From Diploscapter coronatus (Eukaryota; Nematoda; Chromadorea; Rhabditida; Rhabditidae), in contig OZ038423.1 in NCBI GenBank assembly GCA_964036155.1, forward strand, positions 124,001 through 188,000: a stretch of DNA of 64,000 bases. The letters run 5' to 3'. The notes beneath the pieces are model-generated. The model was not told where the DNA came from and ran no database searches. It was given only the letters and a program-made list of their open reading frames with translations. The position numbers were made by a program, and so were the translations under genes. This document shows positions 58,349 through 64,000 of the stretch, piece by piece (the stretch's first letter is position 1; each line of letters starts with the position of its first letter).

Positions 58349-59264
58349 ATTTGGATACCGAAATTAAAGAACCTGGAAAAAGTAGCGATTTAGTATAATA
58401 TTCGTGGGTTTTTATTAATTCAGGCTATCTGGAAACTTCATGATATGCATGGCAGTAAGATATTATTGTTGATGCCCAAATTTGGGAGATGTGCAAAGTG
58501 ATACACGGTTATTTTTGGTGGTTAGAAAATCGAGGAATAGCACACGAAAAGGAAAGAGAGACTGGCCTAAAATCCATTCTTTCCCCTCATTTTTGACTCC
58601 CAGATTTCGGCATCAACAATGTGGAAAAATTATTTGCAAGATAGTAAAATATCTCGTGTTGCAATATTTTCCATATTATTTGGATTGTCTGAAGAATCTT
58701 AGTGCTGACATGTCATATAGTTTTCAGATTGCCAAATATTTCTCTAAATCACTACTTTTCTCAAATCTTTTAAACCTACTACGAGTTTCAGATTGTGATT
58801 TTTAATCAAATTCCCTATACTACTAATTATTGCATTTTCGTTCAATAAATCTTTAGTCTACTCAGATTCAAAAATGAACTCATTCGAAAAGTTAGTAATA
58901 ATTGCAGATATCAAAATTCTATGGAGAAAATGATCTACACAGAAACTGCTCGGATTTTATTTAAGCAACTTGGATTGGGATTCAAGTGCAATTTACACCA
59001 CATTGTGAACATTCTAGACGTTATTTTATTATAATGGCTACGTAATTTCCAAGTTACAACAAAATCGGCATTTTGAAAGTGAAACCAATCGAGAGAACCT
59101 GACATTTTCATTAGCTTATTAAGAATATGATGTGAAAGATTAACAGAGTAGTGTATTTTAGTTTATTCTTGAACATCATGGCAAAATTCAACAATCATAT
59201 AATAATTTTTATCTCAAACATGGGTAAATCAAGCAATCTAGTCAAAAGGAGTTAATCAAATGGG
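58349..59264. other. Gap between convergent genes
   Basis: It holds family A copy 6, an AATAAA at about 58846 and the outer part of the left palindrome arm from about 58970. No coding exon is convincing. Confidence 0.6.
58463..58620. mobile_element. MITE family A, copy 6 (best preserved)
   Basis: TTATTGTTGATGCCCAAATT faces CCCAGATTTCGGCATCAACA then AT. It lies about 115 bp past the TNFR-like stop, with core AGGAATAGCACACGAAAAGG. Confidence 0.85.
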
Positions 59265-59617
59265 TTATGAATTGGTTTTGAATAAAATAATAGAATTGCT
59301 CCCCCAGTCAAGTGAAATGTAATGATTACTAACATGATTTACACTAAATCCGAAAGTTCCGACAATACATTGCCAAGGTCTTCCATGCATATCATTGAAT
59401 GTATCTTTTATGTATTCTGCAATGTCACCATGGCCACTATATCTGAAATAAATAGCTTATAAAAAGAGTAAACATCAACATGTTGATCAATTGCATTATA
59501 TCAGAGCTAAATAGAAAGTACATACAATCCTATGGCAGTTGTTGCACATAGAACCGCGTCCTGCCGCATCTTCGGGGACATTTCAGCTAATTTGATCGTA
59601 ATTTTATTATCTCCCAT
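59265..59617 (-). CDS. Dynein light chain, DYNLL type, left copy
   Basis: Two exons, 59617-59526 and 59442-59265 (TAA), give 89 residues, the exact DYNLL length. The product reads MGDNKITIKLAEMSPKMRQD, AVLCATTAIGLYSGHGDIAE, YIKDTFNDMHGRPWQCIVGT, FGFSVNHVSNHYISLDWGSN and SIILFKTNS. It keeps the DYNLL framework: MS--M--DA, the DIA-YIK helix, WxCIVG and the terminal ILLFK-like strand. DYNLL dimers are hubs that bind TQT-type peptides in dynein intermediate chain and many other proteins. The sequence is far more diverged than typical DYNLL1, so this is a divergent paralogue. TTTCAG about 35 nt upstream could accept a spliced leader. Confidence 0.9.
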
Positions 59618-60155
59618 TATCACTAATTTTTGTATCTCACACAGTAAGCCTGAAAGCACAAATTAAAGGGGTAAAACTAATTTGGAATCACGAAAATTGA
59701 ACAACGACTTAATATGGAAAGTCATGATATGATTCTAGGAACCAGAGAAGATAAGGAGTATTTACAAGTTGATCAGAATATAGTATGCCCCCGAAATGTT
59801 GTATCAATCAGGAATAGCTTTCTTCAGAGTTATTGTAAAAGAAGAAATTTATAGCGAGTTTGCTTTCACAAGCTAGAAGCCTGTTTTTATCGATATTCCC
59901 GAGAAATTCAATGTTCATAAGTAGGAATAAAACGAGTTATGTAAAAGTGGAATAAAGCAAAAATGCAATAGAAAGACAAAACTAAATGTTCAAAATGATA
60001 ATTGTCCAATACTTGAAATTTGCAGAATCGTTTGTATAAAGATGGATACTAACATTCGGAAGAGAAGGCAATTGATTGAGTTTTTAGTGATATTCATTCT
60101 CCCAACGTTTTCCGATAATACCTCGTAATATTAGCAAGCCTGAACAAGACTAGGC

Positions 60156-60674
60156 AATAGTTCGATAGATAAGCATTATTTCTTTCTAAATTTGTTTTCG
60201 GTTCAAAACCGGTACCTACTTACTCAACTCGACGAGCTCTATCGATTTTATATGTTTAATAGTCTAAGATGCACAGGTACCGAGATAAACTTTTCACTAC
60301 GCAAGTTACGTACGACGTAACCACAATACGTGGCGCAAAACGGATTGCACCATTGGATTCCCCATGCTCGATAACCCTAATACACCAAGTTTCCGCTCTC
60401 TAGGATGACTTTTCTAATTTCGTTCCGCCCCCTCTGGCCAATACCTGATTCTTACAGAGAGCCACTCTTATATCAGAACATTCTGATGCATAACTTAAAG
60501 GATGCATGATTTATATGACGTTGCTCCCCATCATGATTCTTCACTTTTTGGTTTGTAAAGGTCAATCATATAAGCCGTCACTTTTCTCTAAATTCTTTGG
60601 ATATTTTATGACATTTGAAAGGCAGAACTGATAATTTGATCACTAAAGCCCAATCGGAACAATTCAAATCTATG
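60156..60674. promoter_or_regulatory. Spacer between divergent dynein light chain genes, possible shared upstream region
   Basis: This is the non-repeated centre of the inverted duplication. It is richer in G and C than its flanks, with GTTACGTACGACGTAACCAC (imperfect palindrome near 60304-60323) and CGTGGCGCAAAACGG. Its distance from the start codons (above 500 bp each side) makes a promoter role plausible but unproven. Confidence 0.3.
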
Positions 60675-61221
60675 ACGAGCCATTGTCTAGTCTTCTTCAG
60701 GCTTGCTAATATTATGAAGTATTATCGGAAAATGTTGGGAGAAGGCATATCACTAAAAACTCAGTCAATTGCTTTCTCTTCCTAATGTTAGTATCCTCTT
60801 TATACAAATGACTCTGCAACTTTCAAGTATTGGACAATTATCATTTTGAACATTTAGTTTTGTCTTTCTATTGCATTTTTGCTTTATTCCACTTTTACAT
60901 AACTCGTTTTATTCCTACTTATGAACATTGAATTTCTCGGGAATATCGAAAAACACAGGCCCCTAGCTTATGAAAGCAAACTCGCTACAACGTTTTTATT
61001 TTACAATAACTCTGAATAAAATTGTCCCTGATTGATACAACATTTCGAAGCATACTGCATTCTGATCAACTTGTAAATGCTCTTTATCTTCTCTGGTTCC
61101 TAAAATCGTATCATGACTTTCCAATATTAAGCCATTGTTCAATTTCCGTGATTATGAATTATCTGTACTCCTTTAATTTGTGCTTTCAGGCTTACCGTGT
61201 GAAATACAAAAATTAGTGATA

Positions 61222-61582
61222 ATGGGAGATAATAAAATTACGATCAAATTAGCTGAAATGTCCCCGAAGATGCGGCAGGACGCGGTTGTATGTGCAACAA
61301 CTGCCATAGGATTGTAAGTACTTCTATCTAGTTCTGATATAATGCAATTAATAAATATGTTGATGTTTACTCTTTTTATAAGCTATTTATTTCAGATATA
61401 GTAAGAATAGTGACATTGCAAAATACATAAAAGAGACATTCAATGATATGCATGGAAGACCTTGGCAGTGCATTGTCGGAAATGCTGCATCTTCTGTAAC
61501 TCATGTTAGTAATCATTATATTTCACTTGACTGGGGGGACAATTTGATTATTTTATTCAAAACCTATCCAAAACCCACTTGA
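61222..61582 (+). CDS. Dynein light chain, DYNLL type, right copy
   Basis: Two exons, 61222-61313 and 61396-61582 (TGA), give 92 residues. Exon 1 differs from the left copy at one residue (AVVCATT for AVLCATT). Exon 2 differs more: YSKNSDIAKYIKETF for YSGHGDIAEYIKDTF, VGNAASSVTH for VGTFGFSVNH, and DNLIILFKTYPKPT for SNSIILFKTNS. The left stop TAA corresponds to AAA here, so the tail is three residues longer. The change from TFGFSV to NAASSV falls at the peptide-binding strand of DYNLL, which could alter partners. The same TTTCAG lies about 35 nt upstream. Confidence 0.9.
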
Positions 61583-62519
61583 TCGTTTGATTTATTCATG
61601 TTTGAGATAAGGAGTTTGTTATATGGGTCATGAATTTTACTATGATATTCGAGAATAAACTAAAGATGCACTACTCTGTTAATTCTCCACATAATGTTCT
61701 TGATAAACTAATTAAATTGTCAGGTTCGCTCTCAATTGATCTTACTTCAGTGCCGATTTTTTAGTAACTTGCAAATTACGTAGTCATTACAATAAAATAA
61801 CGTTTAGAATGTTCAAAATGTAATGTAAACTGAATTTATAATTGTAAATTGCACTTGAATCCCAGTCCAGATTTCTTTACCAATTCATTCTGAACCATTC
61901 CATATTAAGAACATCAGTTTTTAATTGGAAAGTCATTTAGAAATGTTAAATAATATCGTTTTCCTTACCGTATTCTATTTAGTTGTGTCTTGAAATTTTC
62001 AGATTTCAAATGAAAAGAAAAGTCTTCTGAGAATTGCTTGTTTTGTTGTCCATCTGCTATATCTTGTTATTTTTTATTCAATTAAGATCACACCAGTTCA
62101 AAAGATTAACATTTTGATTGGCCATTGTCGCAAATAACGACCCGTTTCGCCTATTTTATAGTTTTTCAGGAAATCAATGTTTTGGATTTCTCCAGATAAG
62201 AGGATTGTTTCTTTTATTCTATTTCTCTAATTCATGAGCTCTCTTGTCTGTTATCCATTTGTTCTCAGACGGCAGGCTGAAGATCATTTATCGCTCAGTT
62301 TTAATCTGCAAATCTCTCCGGTTTTACTTTTTATTTATGATTTGACATTTTCTTTGTTTTTATGGTTTAATTATTCAAGTTTGAGATAAATAAATTTGTA
62401 TTCCATTGTCAATCTATACAACTGCCTGATTTTCGCCACACTTAGTCTATCACATACACACAATCTATCTGCCAAATATCTCCAAAATCACCCCCTTTAT
62501 GGTGCAAATCGCCTTCGAT

Positions 62520-62830
62520 CCTCCTTCTCACCTTTCCATGCGATCCATTTTCATTTCTTTTTTCGCATTTTTAAGGAAAATTATCGATAATTAGTCGGTT
62601 AACTTCTATCAATATCGATAGAGGAAAATAACTGCCAAGTAATTGTTACAAAAAAAATCCCGTTAAATTCGATGAAAGAGCACGGAAAAACGAAAGAAAA
62701 TAAAAAATAATCGTCAAATGAACGAATATCGTCAGCACACATACGAGGCTCACGGAGGGAGAGAAAGGAAGACGCGCTCTCCTTTTATCTCAAGTAGTCA
62801 GTCATTCACAATATCAAGACAGAATTATGG
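62520..62830. repeat. Dispersed repeat family R, copy 2
   Basis: It pairs with 1600-2010 near the other window end in two parts, one inverted and one direct. Shared words include AATTATCGATAA and TCAGTCATTCACA. Confidence 0.55.
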
Positions 62831-63542
62831 GAAAAATCGAAAACTACATGCATACACACACCCATTGTAAACGTGCAAAGCGTCTCAAGTTTTTCTTCAC
62901 GATTGATTTGTCAACTTCGTAATTCAGTATAATTTTCATTTACAATAAATTTGATTTATTTCTTCTTCATTTTCTATTAAAGTTTACAAATTAAATATTC
63001 GAGCATGTAAAAATCTGTAAGATGTCTTGCTCGAATGATTTCAATACTATTCCAGATAATTTCCTGAGCCCATTCTTAATCGTTGATGGGGTTTTTGACT
63101 TCCAACAAAAGATCGGACAGCAGTGTATTGGGTTACGCAATGGTCTTTCTCTATACAAAGACAGGACTCATTTTTTAGGGTTGAAAATAGGCGGCCAGAA
63201 ATGTGCGACTGGCTCGTTCTCTATACAATTAAACAGTCATTCTTTCCAAATAGAGCCATTTCTGGCGCTTACTCGTTTCTATAAGACTAGATGTTATTTG
63301 CTTTTATTATCGGTTTTTTATATGATTTGGGAAATTGCTTGATCAAAGATAAGATTTAGCAAATAGTTGTGTTCTGTGCAATTTGAGCAAATATCTTACA
63401 GCTGATATATCGTAATTCTTATGTCTCCTGTATAGTTCACTAAGAATGAACATTGCCAGTTTGTAAAATTAACCAAACATTTTCTTGTTCCTATAGCTCC
63501 CAGCTCTAAACCATTGAATTTTACAAGTTGGTGGAGCAACAT

Positions 63543-63678
63543 TGGAAATCGCATGACATTACGCATCACCTCACGACATGTATAATAATGTGATAAAAGA
63601 GGGCCTACCCCCAATAGCCTTACCCTATTTGGCATTTCATGGAGATCATGCGCGTGTCATGCGATTTCCAGATAGCCA
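63543..63678. mobile_element. Inverted-repeat element Q
   Basis: TGGAAATCGCATGACATTAC faces GCGTGTCATGCGATTTCCAG. The arms are near perfect over about 17 bp; the middle has no frame of interest. Confidence 0.7.
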
Positions 63679-64000
63679 GTTGGGTGGTTTGAATTATCCA
63701 GGAGGCCTAATTCCTACTCTTCCAGATCATAATATAGTCTACGAATTCGCTTTTTCTGCTCAGTAAGGTATCTCCCCTACCTGACCGGCGCTATATTTCA
63801 CCATGTTTGTGTATGTTTTCCTCCCTTCCGAAGGCCAGTTCCCCTCTATGCTGCGCCTCTTTTTGCACGGCTTGTAAGTACTAAGCTCTTCTGCGCGATT
63901 CGTCAACACAGACGCAATTTTACTCTGCAGCGGCGCTCACGCGGACCGAGATACATTTCAGATCTCGGCCGACACAAACGTACACACACAGACTGAGAAT

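Larger units (their letters stand above)
58970..61870. repeat. Inverted duplication with about 1.2-kb arms and 0.5-kb spacer
   Basis: The left arm (about 58970-60155) and the right arm (about 60675-61870) are reverse complements with high identity across coding, intron, upstream and downstream sequence. Pairs include AAGCCTGAACAAGACTAGGC with TAGTCTTCTTCAGGCTTGC and TTCAAGTGCAATTTAC with GTAAATTGCACTTGAA at the outer ends. Each arm carries one dynein light chain gene transcribed away from the centre. Confidence 0.85.
61583..64000. other. Right-end stretch without a recognised gene
   Basis: It holds the outer right palindrome arm to about 61870, repeat R copy 2, a 106-codon frame at 63022-63342 that I do not trust, and an inverted-repeat element at 63543-63678. 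The last 250 bp are richer in G and C and could be the promoter of a gene beyond the window. Confidence 0.5.

Noticed and set aside
63022..63342. 106-codon plus-strand open frame starting with ATG
   Set aside because: It spans what looks like an inverted pair (GGCCAGAAATG against CATTTCTGGCG) and shows no domain or splice signals; I would not call it a gene without transcripts.
1..64000. tRNA, rRNA, CRISPR or bacterial operon features
   Set aside because: I saw no tRNA T-arm context, no rRNA motifs and no spacer arrays; the intron-rich genes show eukaryotic nuclear DNA.

Overview
This is a nuclear genomic window from a nematode, most likely a free-living rhabditid-type worm; I cannot name the species from sequence alone. 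The reasons are AT-rich DNA, many short introns (about 45-60 bp) ending in TTTCAG or TTTTAG, start codons lying 0-35 nt behind a splice-acceptor-like site (a sign of spliced-leader trans-splicing), and gene products that match nematode orthologues such as SER-7, CLIP-170 and mitofilin/IMMT-1. All gene models were built by eye from reading frame, splice sites and phase.

Layout. 231-2761 (-): N-terminal part of a fatty acyl-CoA reductase that runs off the left edge. 4047-7355 (-): UBASH3-type histidine-phosphatase-fold protein whose RHG catalytic motif reads RSA, so probably a pseudophosphatase. 8452-18962 (-): CLIP-170 orthologue with two CAP-Gly domains, a rod expanded by repeated exon duplication, and two C-terminal zinc knuckles. 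18963-24588: gene-poor stretch holding a 961-bp hAT-like element with a perfect 8-bp target duplication. 24589-35175 (+): SER-7-like (5-HT7-type) serotonin receptor, 432 aa, with introns of 2.6 and 4.3 kb. 37765-44759 (-): mitofilin (MICOS), 691 aa. 45469-46483 (-): mitochondrial adrenodoxin-type [2Fe-2S] ferredoxin, 145 aa. 49359-52457 (+): TMEM127-like four-pass membrane protein, 280 aa. 55145-58348 (+): single-pass membrane protein with a TNF-receptor-like cysteine-rich module and a long acidic stalk, N-terminus not found. 59265-61582: two divergent dynein light chain (DYNLL-type) genes on the arms of a roughly 2.9-kb inverted duplication. 61583-64000: no gene recognised.

Functional grouping is loose, as usual for a eukaryotic chromosome. 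CLIP-170 and the dynein light chains both belong to microtubule and dynein biology; mitofilin and the ferredoxin are both mitochondrial, lie head-to-tail on one strand about 0.7 kb apart and could be an operon, though that is inference.

The most striking global feature is a dense population of short inverted-repeat elements (MITE-like, at least 15 families, many in introns). Several families with unrelated termini share an internal core close to GAAATAGTRTGRGAAAAGAG. Introns of the CLIP and mitofilin genes also carry AATTA motifs spaced close to one DNA helical turn.
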